From: Paracoccus sp. IB05
GTDB lineage: Bacteria > Pseudomonadota > Alphaproteobacteria > Rhodobacterales > Rhodobacteraceae
DNA: 64,000 bases
NCBI RefSeq assembly: GCF_016405985.1
Contig: NZ_JAEFCF010000007.1
Location: 44,630 to 108,629, forward strand
Reading direction: 5' to 3'
Shown: positions 1-8,661 of the stretch, one piece after another
How the letters are laid out: each line of letters starts with the position of its first letter
Numbering within the stretch: position 1 is the stretch's first letter
Position numbers and translations under genes: made by a program
Notes under the pieces: generated by a model
The model's input: only the letters and a program-made list of their open reading frames with translations
What the model was told of the DNA's origin: nothing
Database searches by the model: none

Positions 1-53
1 CCGCGACCCCCGGCGTGACAGGCCGGTACTCTAACCGACTGAGCTACAACCGC
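1..53 (-). tRNA. tRNA-Asp (GTC), 3' part cut by window edge
   Basis: The minus strand reads the 5' part of a tRNA starting GCGGTTGTAGCTC with the anticodon loop CCTGTCACG, anticodon GTC. It is identical over its visible length to the complete copy at 86-162. The T arm and acceptor 3' strand lie outside the window. Confidence 0.93.
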
Positions 54-85
54 GCTATCGTCCCTGTTCGTCTCCGGAAAGCAAG

Positions 86-162
86 TGGCGCGGTTGACGG
101 GGCTCGAACCCGCGACCCCCGGCGTGACAGGCCGGTACTCTAACCGACTGAGCTACAACCGC
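86..162 (-). tRNA. tRNA-Asp (GTC)
   Basis: Complete 77-nt tRNA with encoded CCA. The acceptor pairs GCGGTTG with CAACCGC, the discriminator is G, the anticodon is GTC in the loop CTGTCAC, and the T loop is GGTTCGAGCC. A second copy lies 32 nt downstream, so this is a tandem tRNA-Asp pair. Confidence 0.97.
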
Positions 163-290
163 GCTTTTGGTCTCTTGCTTTCCCGGCGAACCGGGCGTGG
201 GGGCTAGATACCTGGGGGCGCTCCCCCCGTCAAGCGGCGGAATGAGGAAATTTCACCTTGTCCGCCAATACCGCGATTATTCGTCAAAAA

Positions 291-1229
291 TCACTTCTCC
301 GGCGCGGGGATGAATTCGTGATCATCCTGCGGCGGCAGCCGGAACCGGCCATGCGCCCAATCCCCTGCCCGCCAGGCCTCTTTCGCGGCATCAATCCGGT
401 CTTTCGACGAGGCAACAAAGTTCCACCAGATATAGCGCGGCCCATCCATCGTCGCGCCGCCCAGCAGCATGATCCGCGCGCCCTGATCGCCGGCTTTCAC
501 CGAAACCCGGTCGCCGGGGCGGAACACCAGCATCCGGCCTGCTTCAAAAACCTGCCCCCCCAGCCCGACTTCGCCCGACAGCACATAGACGCCGCGGTCT
601 TCGTGATCATCGGGCAGCGGAATAGACGCGCCCGGAGCCAGCACCGCATCGGCATAGAAGACCTCCGAAGGCATTTCGAGATCCATGCGCTCGCCCCAGG
701 CGTGACCAAGGATCAGGCGCACCTGTTTGCCCTCGCCCTCAAGTTCGGGCAGCCGCGCCTTTTCGACATGGATAAAGCCTGCAGGATCATCCTCGCGGCC
801 CTTCGGTACGGCAAGCCAGGTCTGGAGGCCGAACATCGTCAGGGGCGCCCGCCGTGCCGCGCCATCAGTGCGTTCGGAATGGGTGATGCCATGACCCGCC
901 ATCATCCAGTTCACCGCGCCCGGCTCGATCCACTGATCGGTGCCGAGGCTGTCGCGGTGATGGAGACGCCCCTTCATCAGATAGGTCACCGTGCCAAGCC
1001 CGATATGGGGATGCGGGCGCACGTCGATCCCTTCTCCGGTCAGAAATTCGGCAGGTCCCATCTGGTCGAAGAAGATGAAGGGCCCCACCATCTGACGCTG
1101 CACCGAGGGCAGCGCCCGGCGCACCTCGAAACCGCCGAGGTCGCGCGCCCGCGGAACAATGACGGTTTCAATGGAATCAACCTGGTTGCCGACAGGAATC
1201 GAGGGGTCGAGGGCGGGGTTCCAGCTCAT
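291..1229 (-). CDS. pirin family protein
   Basis: Bicupin protein of the pirin family (312 aa). The N-terminal cupin carries the family pattern RPHPHIGLGTVTYL near residues 65-80 and HRDSLG / GHGITHSER further on, which supply the metal-binding histidines and glutamate. The C-terminal cupin includes the region around MDLEMPSEVFYAD. Pirins bind Fe(II); some act as quercetin 2,3-dioxygenases and others as redox-linked regulators, and the sequence does not tell which. I chose the ATG at 1229 because AGGAGG lies just upstream and pirin similarity starts there (MSWNPALDP). A longer in-frame extension to 1442 has no family match. It stands alone between tRNA genes. Confidence 0.9.
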   Translation of the reverse strand: MSWNPALDPSIPVGNQVDSIETVIVPRARDLGGFEVRRALPSVQRQMVGPFIFFDQMGPAEFLTGEGIDVRPHPHIGLGTVTYLMKGRLHHRDSLGTDQWIEPGAVNWMMAGHGITHSERTDGAARRAPLTMFGLQTWLAVPKGREDDPAGFIHVEKARLPELEGEGKQVRLILGHAWGERMDLEMPSEVFYADAVLAPGASIPLPDDHEDRGVYVLSGEVGLGGQVFEAGRMLVFRPGDRVSVKAGDQGARIMLLGGATMDGPRYIWWNFVASSKDRIDAAKEAWRAGDWAHGRFRLPPQDDHEFIPAPEK

Positions 1230-1487
1230 GGCTTGCCTCCTGGGGTCTGGCGCGTCGGTGAAGGGCCTGCATTGCCGCGCTGTCCCTGCGCCGGTCCCTG
1301 CGGCCCCGGTCTGAAGACTAGTCACCTTTTCGCAGCATTTCACCCTTTGCATCCTGCGGCATGGCTGTTCAAAACCGCACAATAAACAGCCAGGCCTGCG
1401 CCCTGAGTGATCTCTCGAACACCCACCCCGCCTGCTGCGCAAATCCCTTGCGTCCAGGCCGCGTCCGGGTTAGGTCCCCGGCGAGGC

Positions 1488-1563
<76 letters not shown>

Positions 1564-1724
1564 AACATCAATCTCATGTCGTCTCACACCGTCTCAGAAT
1601 TCCTTATTTTACTAAGGATTTTGAGATTTTCTTGTAAAGTTGGGCCATTGGGCGGCCCCGCTTTTCGAAAGATCCATGGTATCGGTGCTGTCGCTATACC
1701 ATGGGTGACAGAGACAGAAATACC

Positions 1725-2087
1725 ATGACCCTGACCGACTCAAAAACTCGCGCGCTGAAACCGAAGGAAAAGGCTTATCGGGTGACGGACGCACAATCGC
1801 TTTATGTGCAGGTCACGCCTTCTGGCGGAAAACACTGGCGTTTTAACTACACACTCCAAGGCAAGCAGAGGACTCTTGCGCTTGGCAGCTACCCTGCCGT
1901 CAGCCTGTTGGCGGCGCGCATGGCCCGCGACAACGCCAAGCTACAGCTTCAACAAGGGATTGATCCAGGGTCAGCAAAGAAAGCCGAAGCTCCGTCTGTC
2001 GGATCGCCCACGGAAACCTTTGGGGCAGTTGCCGTCCGCTGGTTCAAGATGAACGAGTCCAAGTGGGTACCCGAGCGACAGGCCTGA
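1725..2087 (+). pseudogene. P4-type tyrosine integrase, N-terminal fragment
   Basis: About 120 aa matching the arm-type DNA-binding domain (DUF4102-like) at the start of P4/CP4 integrases: MTLTDSKTRALKPKEKAYRV, then VQVTPSGGKHWRF and LALGSYPAVSLLAAR. Full proteins are about 400 aa and carry the catalytic R..HxxR..Y domain. Here the frame ends at 2087, and I find none of that domain in the next kilobase. The ATG at 1725 is the usual family start; an ATG at 1701 adds eight unsupported residues. Its place right behind tRNA-Val fits an island whose integrase was truncated by deletion. Confidence 0.85.
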
Positions 2088-2293
2088 ACCGGATCACCGC
2101 GCTGCGACTTCGGCGCGGGTGCTTTCTGCACAGCCGGGGCGCAGGCCTACAGGGCAGCTGCCGCACCGATCACCAGCCATTTCATCGCCTTCATGCCGGA
2201 TATCTTCATAGATCAGAACCAGGCATCAATTTTTCAAAAAACTCAAAGCATGATCGATTTATGCTGTCAATCTATGAAGCCTAATCCGGTATC

Positions 2294-2635
2294 ATGGACA
2301 GCGATCTCAAAACCTATATCGCGCAGCAGGTGCGGACATATCGCAAGGCGCGCGGCCTGCGGCAGGCCCGGCTGGCCGAGGCCATAGAGCGCACCGCCGA
2401 GGCGATATCGAACATCGAGCGGGCGAAATCGCTCCCGGCGCTCGACACGCTGATGGCCATTGCTCAGGCGCTTGAGGTGCCCCTGCGGGACTTCTTCCCG
2501 GAGGCGGATGCGGTGGAGAATAAGAGCCCGAACCGGATGCGGCTGGAAGCCGAGGCAGCGGCACTGCTGCGCGGCCTGAGCGACGAGCGTATGAAGATCG
2601 CGCTCAGCCAGCTGAAGGCGCTGGACAGCGCCTGA
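2294..2635 (+). CDS. XRE-family helix-turn-helix regulator
   Basis: 113-aa protein with a Cro/C1-type helix-turn-helix at about residues 15-68: RTYRKARGLRQARLAEAI, followed by AISNIERAKSLPALDTLM and the typical IAQALEVPLRDFFP. The C-terminal 40 residues are helical and charged, without a recognised effector domain. It sits between the broken integrase and an unknown gene, so it is probably island cargo, for example a phage-type or plasmid-type repressor. The target is unknown. The Shine-Dalgarno before the ATG is weak. Confidence 0.85.
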   Translation: MDSDLKTYIAQQVRTYRKARGLRQARLAEAIERTAEAISNIERAKSLPALDTLMAIAQALEVPLRDFFPEADAVENKSPNRMRLEAEAAALLRGLSDERMKIALSQLKALDSA

Positions 2636-2778
2636 GAACGAGGGCGGCGGTGCGGGACTGCATGATCATTCGGGATTGGCGACGCCGTGGGACCAGTAAG
2701 GCGTCGCTATATCTGCCGGTCTGATATGCGGCGCAAAGCAAATGTTCTGGCCGCGATGGCATCAGGAGTGGCGTCAGT

Positions 2779-3450
2779 ATGATTATCTCGGAAACCGAAA
2801 TTGCGCCTCTGAGACACGGCACCGATCCGATAAGGATAGCGCCGGAATACACGGCCCTTGCACCAATGAATGATTTCGCGGCCCCAGCACCAGAGAATTA
2901 TGCAGACTTTTCCAGGACTCTTTCAGATGCCAGAAAGATTTTTCAGGAGATCAGCCTGCTGGGGTCAGTGACATTTACCGGCACAGATGAGGTGTTCTGT
3001 TCTGACTGGAGGATACCCCACAGGGCTGTTCCTGTCCAGGCATTCACTCAGTTTGTTCCTATCCTTACGCGGCGCAGGCGCTGGATGGCCATGGAGCATC
3101 AGGGCGGGGGTTATGTTTGCGCGCAAACCCTGATGGTCGCTACAAGATTTTCTGCACTTCCCGGTATCCAGACCTTGATCGACGACATTGCCCGGAAGTT
3201 GCACTTTGCGATCAATGGTTGGTTCCAGAGCGCGGATACTGATCCAGCGGTGACCCGTTCCTATGAGGCAACCATTGCAAGATATGGCCTGACCCTGCGA
3301 GGTTCCGGCAGGACCCACCTGCAAGAGAGCATTTATCCGGTTGACGCAGATAAGATCGCCACACTCACCGAGGACGCGGAGATTATACAGCTATGTCAGG
3401 TTTCTCCTGTTTCCCCGATGATCCTGTTTCTCGCTGAGAACAGCGATTAG
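2779..3450 (+). CDS. hypothetical protein in the tRNA-Val island scar
   Basis: 223-aa open frame that I do not recognise. It has no signal peptide and no membrane segments. It is moderately rich in charged and aromatic residues (RRRRWMAMEHQGGG near residue 97; RKLHFAINGWFQS near residue 140). Local base composition is less GC-rich than in the metabolic genes, with codons such as AGA and ATA that are rare nearby, which suggests transfer. AGGAG lies about ten nt before the ATG. It follows the XRE gene on the same strand with a 143-nt gap. Confidence 0.5.
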   Translation: MIISETEIAPLRHGTDPIRIAPEYTALAPMNDFAAPAPENYADFSRTLSDARKIFQEISLLGSVTFTGTDEVFCSDWRIPHRAVPVQAFTQFVPILTRRRRWMAMEHQGGGYVCAQTLMVATRFSALPGIQTLIDDIARKLHFAINGWFQSADTDPAVTRSYEATIARYGLTLRGSGRTHLQESIYPVDADKIATLTEDAEIIQLCQVSPVSPMILFLAENSD

Positions 3451-3626
3451 CAAGCAGCGTGACCGTCTGCCTCGGCCTATGACTGCCGTCCGCCCCCTCT
3501 GCCCCTCTGCCCTCTCCTGTCTTCGGCACCCCCACACGGGGAGTATTCTATACCTCTCCCGGCGGGACCACGGTGGCCAGCCCGGCCAGATTAATCCCGA
3601 GGCGCTTCGACATCCCTCGTCCTTTC

Positions 3627-4859
3627 CTAATGCCCGCTGAGAACCAGAGTCCTGACCGGCAGCACCACTGTCTGAATCCGCAGGATCATCGCATGAACCA
3701 GCGCGGTTGCGTCGACAGCGTGAAGGAACAGCCCCTCGGCCATGCCGATACTGGGGTCGCTCAACCGATCATGGCTGTTGGTATAGGCATTGGCGATACA
3801 ACTGCTGCCGCGCGGAATATCAGCGATCTGGCCTGCGTAAAGCGGTTCGAGCGTCGCGGTGATCGTACCGGGTTTCGCCATTTCCTGGACATCGACCAGC
3901 TGATCGGTCGCCCGGACCTGTCCGGTCGCGATCACATTCTGGACCTCGGTCACCACCATCGGGATGATCTGATAGGGTTTCGAGGCGCAGGTCACCTCCG
4001 CGATCATCCCGACCTTAAGGATCTGCGCCTCGATCTGGTTGAAGCCCGCGACCAGCGTTTCGTCGCCTGCATCATCAGGGACGAGAATACCGGCCGGACG
4101 CATCAGCGGGTTGATGACCTCGCCCGGGCGCAGGGTGAACTGCTGCAATGTGCCCGAGACCCCCGCGCGGATCGTGGTGCGGTCGAGCGCGACCTGCGCC
4201 TCATGCACCTTGGCCTTGGCGCTGTCGCGTTCGGCGGGGATCAGCGAGCCGATCCTGGTTTCCAGCGTGCGTTTGCTGGCCTGTACGGCCTCAAGCTCGC
4301 CGTTGCGGGCATCGACGACCGCTTGCAGGCGGTTCAGTTCTGTCCGCGTCGTGGTCGAGGCATTGCGGCTGCGCAATTCCTGATAGGTCCGGAGATCATC
4401 CAGCGCCAAATCCCGCGCGGCCTGCGCCTGCGCAATCCGGCCAGCGACACCTTCAAGCTCGGTCTCGGCGACTTTGGCCGCGGCGTCAAGTTCAGCCAGC
4501 GTTTTCTGCGCTGTGTCCAGCGCTGCAAGCTGACGGGCGTCGTCCATCTTGAAAATCGGCTGGCCTGCTTCGACATGCTGGAAGCGGGTCACATAGACCT
4601 CGTCCACACGTCCGATGCTCTCGGGCTGGATGGTGACCGTGCGAAAAGCCTTGGTCACATTGGTGGTCGAGGGGTGATAATAAAAGATCATTGTAACCAT
4701 GCTGATCGTCAGCAGGATACAAGCCGTGATCCCCCAACGCAGCTCGAACCAGACTGAGTAAAGCGTGATTTCGCGCCCGATATGCTTGCCCTGCCCATAA
4801 CGGCGAAAGAGGTAATCGGGCAGGATCGTGACCATCGAGCACAGGAGAAATTCAAGCAT
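3627..4859 (-). CDS. HlyD-family membrane fusion (adaptor) protein
   Basis: 410-aa periplasmic adaptor of the HlyD/EmrA type. Residues 1-42 are cytoplasmic, one membrane segment lies at about 43-61 (ITACILLTISMVTMIFYY), then comes a lipoyl half-motif (SIGRVDEVYVTRFQHVEAGQ), a long alpha-helical hairpin at about 105-215, the second lipoyl half (TTIRAGVSGTLQQF) and beta-barrel domains. Such adaptors link an inner-membrane pump to an outer-membrane channel. No pump or TolC gene is adjacent. The upstream gene overlaps by 8 nt and encodes a DUF3302-like membrane protein, a pairing also seen for E. coli YiaV/YiaW. A TetR gene heads the unit and may regulate it. Confidence 0.88.
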   Translation of the reverse strand: MLEFLLCSMVTILPDYLFRRYGQGKHIGREITLYSVWFELRWGITACILLTISMVTMIFYYHPSTTNVTKAFRTVTIQPESIGRVDEVYVTRFQHVEAGQPIFKMDDARQLAALDTAQKTLAELDAAAKVAETELEGVAGRIAQAQAARDLALDDLRTYQELRSRNASTTTRTELNRLQAVVDARNGELEAVQASKRTLETRIGSLIPAERDSAKAKVHEAQVALDRTTIRAGVSGTLQQFTLRPGEVINPLMRPAGILVPDDAGDETLVAGFNQIEAQILKVGMIAEVTCASKPYQIIPMVVTEVQNVIATGQVRATDQLVDVQEMAKPGTITATLEPLYAGQIADIPRGSSCIANAYTNSHDRLSDPSIGMAEGLFLHAVDATALVHAMILRIQTVVLPVRTLVLSGH

Positions 4860-5334
4860 CCTTCTTCCCCTCGCATGCGGTGACCGTCACCTCTTCGGGT
4901 TCGATCTCTTCCATTATCTCGTCGGCCCGGTCAGGCACCTCCTCGGCGAGGCTGCGCCTGGTCCGGCGTCGTTCGCGCCGCCCGGGCTGAACCGAGAGCC
5001 GGTGAAGCGAGCGCGACATCGAGGTCAGCGGTGCCAGCAGGCTCGGCACATCAATCATCGCCAGGAGCAGTGCCGCGATCCAGAAGATCTGGTTATGGGT
5101 CAGAAGCGAGATCAGACCAAGCACGGCGACGATCTGGAACTGCGCCGGATGCGCGCCATGCATCATCCGCTCGGGCAGCGAATGCAGCTTGAGGTAAAAC
5201 ACTCCGGTCAGCAGCACCATCAGGATCAGAAAGACGATGACACCATTCAGAAGCATATCGGCCTGACCGGGCGCGGTGATGAAGCCTGGCAGATGCTCGA
5301 TCGCGACCGGATGTTGTGCAGGCGAGTGTTCCAT
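4852..5334 (-). CDS. DUF3302-like inner membrane protein
   Basis: 160-aa protein with two hydrophobic segments, at about 28-47 (MLLNGVIVFLILMVLLTG) and 67-93 (FQIVAVLGLISLLTHNQIFW), followed by a basic stretch (RRERRRTRRS) and an acidic tail. The arrangement and its overlap with an HlyD-family gene resemble the YiaW/DUF3302 family, a small partner of the adaptor YiaV. The function of the pair is not settled. Its stop codon overlaps the hlyD-like start by 8 nt, so translation is probably coupled. Confidence 0.7.
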   Translation of the reverse strand: MEHSPAQHPVAIEHLPGFITAPGQADMLLNGVIVFLILMVLLTGVFYLKLHSLPERMMHGAHPAQFQIVAVLGLISLLTHNQIFWIAALLLAMIDVPSLLAPLTSMSRSLHRLSVQPGRRERRRTRRSLAEEVPDRADEIMEEIEPEEVTVTACEGKKDA

Positions 5335-5389
5335 AATCTCTGCAGTCCTTAAGGTTGTGGGGAAGGTACAGGCGATGACTGTCCTGAGC

Positions 5390-6004
5390 TCAGCGTGCGG
5401 AAACGCCGTCGAGTTCCATGAGCAGCAGGTCTAAAACTTCAACGAATGCGCGCTCTTGCTGCTCAGGATCGACTGGATCTCCGAAAATGCTCCGCTGGAG
5501 GAAGCGATGAAAGAGCCCGCCCAGCATGGGCAGATAGTAATCGCGAATTCTCAGAGTTGTCTGATGCCCTAATCCCTCGCCGCTCTGGACGAGCTCGGTC
5601 AGCGCAGCAACCTGAAATCCCTCCATCTCCCGAACCACCGGGCGCAGGTCAGGCTCAAACAAAGCCTGATTTCCGAGATCGTACCAGATCCGGTAGGCTG
5701 AACTGTTGAGGGTCAGCTTCTCGGACCAGCTGGCTGCGACCTTGCGGCATTTCTCGGGAACGGTTCCGGGCCCGGCTGCGATGCGACGAATGCCTTCAAT
5801 GAACTCTTTCTGATGCGCCCTGAACGCCGAAACCATCAGTTCCGATTTGTCATTGAAGTAATAATGCAAGGTCCCGAGCGGAGCCTCCGCTGCAGCTGCG
5901 ATTTCACGCAGGGAGGTTTTCGCGAAGCCCTTCTGAAGCAGCACCGATTGCGCAGCAGCCGTCAGCATCTCCCGATTGCGGGCATGCTTCTGCACTTTCG
6001 TCAT
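5390..6004 (-). CDS. TetR/AcrR-family transcriptional regulator
   Basis: 204 aa from the ATG at 6004. The TetR DNA-binding domain is clear: REMLTAAAQSVLLQKGF, then TSLREIAAAAEAPLGTLHYYF at residues 30-50 and the following KSELM. The C-terminal ligand-binding domain resembles the TetR_C groups with a YRIWYDLGNQALFEPDLR helix. A further in-frame ATG at 6106 would add 34 residues without family support. It lies 55 nt upstream of the DUF3302/HlyD pair on the same strand, so it most likely heads and autoregulates that export operon. Confidence 0.88.
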   Translation of the reverse strand: MTKVQKHARNREMLTAAAQSVLLQKGFAKTSLREIAAAAEAPLGTLHYYFNDKSELMVSAFRAHQKEFIEGIRRIAAGPGTVPEKCRKVAASWSEKLTLNSSAYRIWYDLGNQALFEPDLRPVVREMEGFQVAALTELVQSGEGLGHQTTLRIRDYYLPMLGGLFHRFLQRSIFGDPVDPEQQERAFVEVLDLLLMELDGVSAR

Positions 6005-6227
6005 ACGCAGGTCGGTCACGCGTTTTCTCCGAAATCTTTGGACCTCCGTCAGGGGAATCGCCCTTTCCAGGTTGCGGCAATATGAACAAATTTCCGTAGC
6101 GCGCAAGATTATTTTGGACGAGCGTCCTGATTTATTGTCAACGCCGGCGGGCGTTGTTGAGTAACGCGCTCCTGAGGCGGAATGGTCCCTTTACCGCGCC
6201 ATTCGATGATCTGGTTCAGCGATCGGA

Positions 6228-6422
6228 TCATCCGCTCGGCAGGGTATGAAGAGGATCAGAAATCGATCCGGAGGATCGACTTCCGACGACTGTGAAGTCG
6301 ACCCCGATGCCCGGGCCCTCAAGGTTGAAGGCCTGCTGTCGCCGGGATTGATAATTCAGGCCAGGCTGAAGCTTAAATGTCGTTGGCACATCCCCCGGGC
6401 GGATCGCGCCCCCTTCCGACAT
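6228..6422 (-). CDS. possible small ORF in the 6.1-6.57 kb gap
   Basis: The 6005-6572 stretch has no clear gene. The only protein-like frame is 64 aa on the minus strand (MSEGGAIRPGDVPTTF, then LNLEGPGIGVDF-like residues), starting at an ATG preceded by AAAGAG. I recognise no family, and it may be chance coding potential or the relic of a longer gene. Confidence 0.2.
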   Translation of the reverse strand: MSEGGAIRPGDVPTTFKLQPGLNYQSRRQQAFNLEGPGIGVDFTVVGSRSSGSISDPLHTLPSG

Positions 6423-6572
6423 CTCTTTTTCGCACGGAACTCTGATCAGGCGACCAGCTGGCAAGCCATCCGGGTGCCGATGATGACTCCGCGCGCAATT
6501 TCTGATATGCTGCAGCAGCTGGGGTAAGATCCGGCGATCTCGCGCCCCATGCTCAACGCCATGGAGGAAGGG

Positions 6573-7013
6573 ATGTTCAGGCACATACTCACAGCGACAG
6601 ATGGATCTGACTGGGCACTGAGAGGGGTCACAGTAGCATTGGATATGGCGAAGGCCCTCGAGGCCCGCCTGACTGTTGTTCACGCGTCAGAATCCTATAG
6701 CAGCTATTTCTATGCCGAGGAGTTCAGCTTTCGTGACCGCGAAGATGAGGCAAGACTTGCCCTTTCAACGCGCGCCGACAGCATTTTCGCGGATCTGAGA
6801 CCCCTTGCGGAAGCCCGCGGCGTAAGCCCTGAGTTTGTTTATGTTCCAGACAGCGCCGCAGCAGTGGCAATTTACGAGAAAGCCGAAGAGCTCGGCTGCG
6901 ATCTGATCGTCATTGGGTCGCGAGGAAGGCGAGGCTTAACAAAGCTGCTTTTGGGCAGCCAGGCAGCAGAAGTTCTCGCGGGCACAAAGCTGCCAGTGCT
7001 CATCGTCCAGTAA
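6573..7013 (+). CDS. universal stress protein (UspA family)
   Basis: 146-aa single-domain Usp. It begins MFRHILTATDGSDWA, with the Walker-like aspartate in the first strand. It ends with the ATP-binding signature G-2x-G-9x-G(S/T) seen as GSRGRRGLTKLLLGS, then AAEVLAGTKLPVLIVQ. The ATG at 6573 was chosen because GGAGG lies 5 nt upstream and the family starts there; an upstream ATG at 6549 overlaps that ribosome site. It is probably a cytoplasmic dimer that binds ATP and acts in stress survival. It stands alone, about 570 nt from the oppositely oriented tetR gene. Confidence 0.92.
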   Translation: MFRHILTATDGSDWALRGVTVALDMAKALEARLTVVHASESYSSYFYAEEFSFRDREDEARLALSTRADSIFADLRPLAEARGVSPEFVYVPDSAAAVAIYEKAEELGCDLIVIGSRGRRGLTKLLLGSQAAEVLAGTKLPVLIVQ

Positions 7014-7687
7014 TCCCCGGAACATTTTGCCTTCATATCTATTCGGCAAGCCCGTCCTCCCCGATGACCCGCTCCGCGACCCGAGGGCCCGGCAGGCGCG
7101 GGGTGGGCGCGGGGTGAAGGTGCAATCCGCATCAGGAATGTGTCGGCTGGCCGGGGGAGCCGGGGGCGGTGCAGGCCGATGAAAAGGGGGAGAACGGCAC
7201 TTCGGATTTTGCCGGTCCTGGCCGGAAAAACAGGGCGGGTTGATCAGACCGCGTCGCGAATACGGCCCTGCGGTTGCCCTCGCGGCGCTTCACCGGTCGC
7301 AGCTCGCCCCCCCGGCGGCAGCATCCCCGCCCTGGCCTTCTTGCGGGCCGCCTTACGCAGCGCCCCTGTCGTCGATCCGGCTCATACTTCCCTCGTTCTG
7401 TTTTTCTGCGCGGCATAGGCAATGATGCCCGGGATCCGATCCGTGATTGCTGCGTTGCCCTGATGTGCGAGTGACGGGGGCGGTTTTCCTGAATGCCCCG
7501 ACGCCATGGTCAAAGCCCCCATGACCAGGCGCCGATGTGACCGGTTACGAGTGTCAGCCAGACGCGCCGCTGTTTCATCGTCAGCGTGCGCGTTTGCCCG
7601 TCTAAAAGCCGGATCGGAGTTTGGCTTTTGAACCGTCAATACGATTGGCCCTGCCCTTCCAGCGGGCAACTCATTGGGAGACTCTGC
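7014..7687. other. gene-poor stretch
   Basis: About 670 nt of GC-rich DNA between uspA and the YbaY-like gene. Several overlapping frames exist on both strands, but none has a ribosome site with family-like sequence. I see no RNA gene or repeat here. Confidence 0.5.
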
Positions 7688-8095
7688 ATGCCTCGCTTTA
7701 TGCGCACCGTCACCGGAGCGATCCTTACCGCAACTCTCGCCGCCTGCGTCTATACCGCCGGCGGCGCAGCCTCTGAGAGCCTCAGGGGCACAGCGACCTA
7801 TCTTGAGAGGATTGCCCTCCCACCCAACGCGGTGCTGGAGGTCAAGCTTGTCGATGTCTCCCGCATGGATGCTCCTGCGGTGACGATATCCAGCTACAAA
7901 GCGCCAATTTCGGCGGTGCCCGCGCACTGGCAGATGTCTTATGAGGCGCGCGCGATCGAAGCAAACCACAGCTATGCCCTCGAGGCGCGCATCACCTCGG
8001 GTTCTGATCTGATGTTCATCACGACAACCCATAATCCGGTGTTCACGGGTGCCCCGGACAAAACCGACCTCACATTGCAGCGCGCAGGGAACTGA
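7688..8095 (+). CDS. YbaY-like (YscW family) lipoprotein
   Basis: 135-aa predicted lipoprotein. A short basic N-terminus and hydrophobic stretch end in the lipobox LAAC at about residue 20. The mature part resembles the YbaY/YscW family: LRGTATYLERIALPPNAVLEV, VKLVDVSR, and a final beta-sandwich segment NPVFTGAPDKTDLTL. E. coli YbaY is a glycolipoprotein of unclear role. The ATG at 7688 gives a proper signal peptide; the longer frame from 7586 does not. It appears monocistronic. Confidence 0.8.
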   Translation: MPRFMRTVTGAILTATLAACVYTAGGAASESLRGTATYLERIALPPNAVLEVKLVDVSRMDAPAVTISSYKAPISAVPAHWQMSYEARAIEANHSYALEARITSGSDLMFITTTHNPVFTGAPDKTDLTLQRAGN

Positions 8096-8661
8096 TCCCC
8101 GCCCTGCCCGTCGGTTCAGTGACAGCCGCGAGACCTCTCCGGCCTGTCGTTTTCCCGGACTGACCGGGGCGCTCAGGGAATGGGGCGTCCCGTTTCTTTC
8201 CCAGGGGCAGGTTTGCCCCGGGCGATATTGCCCAGAGGAAAACGATCGGCACCTGTCGCATCTGGTCGCGACACGCCCCCAATTCCTGAGCCTGCCGAAT
8301 ATGTTTTCGATGCGGCAGCGGCGTTTGCTGCGACCGGATGAAGCGCCACCGGAACCGGGTTTCCGTCCTGCAACCGGCAACACCAGAGCAGGGAGTCCTT
8401 CTTGGATACCCACATCGGAACCGCAGCTGGTGCCAATGCATGCCCCCTGGCCATTATCCGCAAGCGGTTTTGCCATCTGTCGGGCGAGGTCGATGCGATG
8501 TTCCCGCGCCGCCGCAGCCTAGCGCATCCCGAAGAACCACTCATATGCTTTATGGGTGGGGTGATCGCCAGGCCAGTTGATACACTCGGCCGCATTGAAC
8601 TGATTGCGGCCGGTGGCAGCAAGAGATGAAACGCGCAGCCAACTGCGGTCACGCGTCACCG
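8096..8661. other. gene-poor stretch
   Basis: About 560 nt between the YbaY-like gene and the GlxA-like gene. Frames on both strands are chance or antisense frames with arginine/proline-rich translations. No gene or RNA is recognised. Confidence 0.5.

Noticed and set aside
7382-8476. 364-codon minus-strand frame across the YbaY-like gene
   Set aside because: Overlaps a supported lipoprotein gene on the other strand and shows no family motif or ribosome site.
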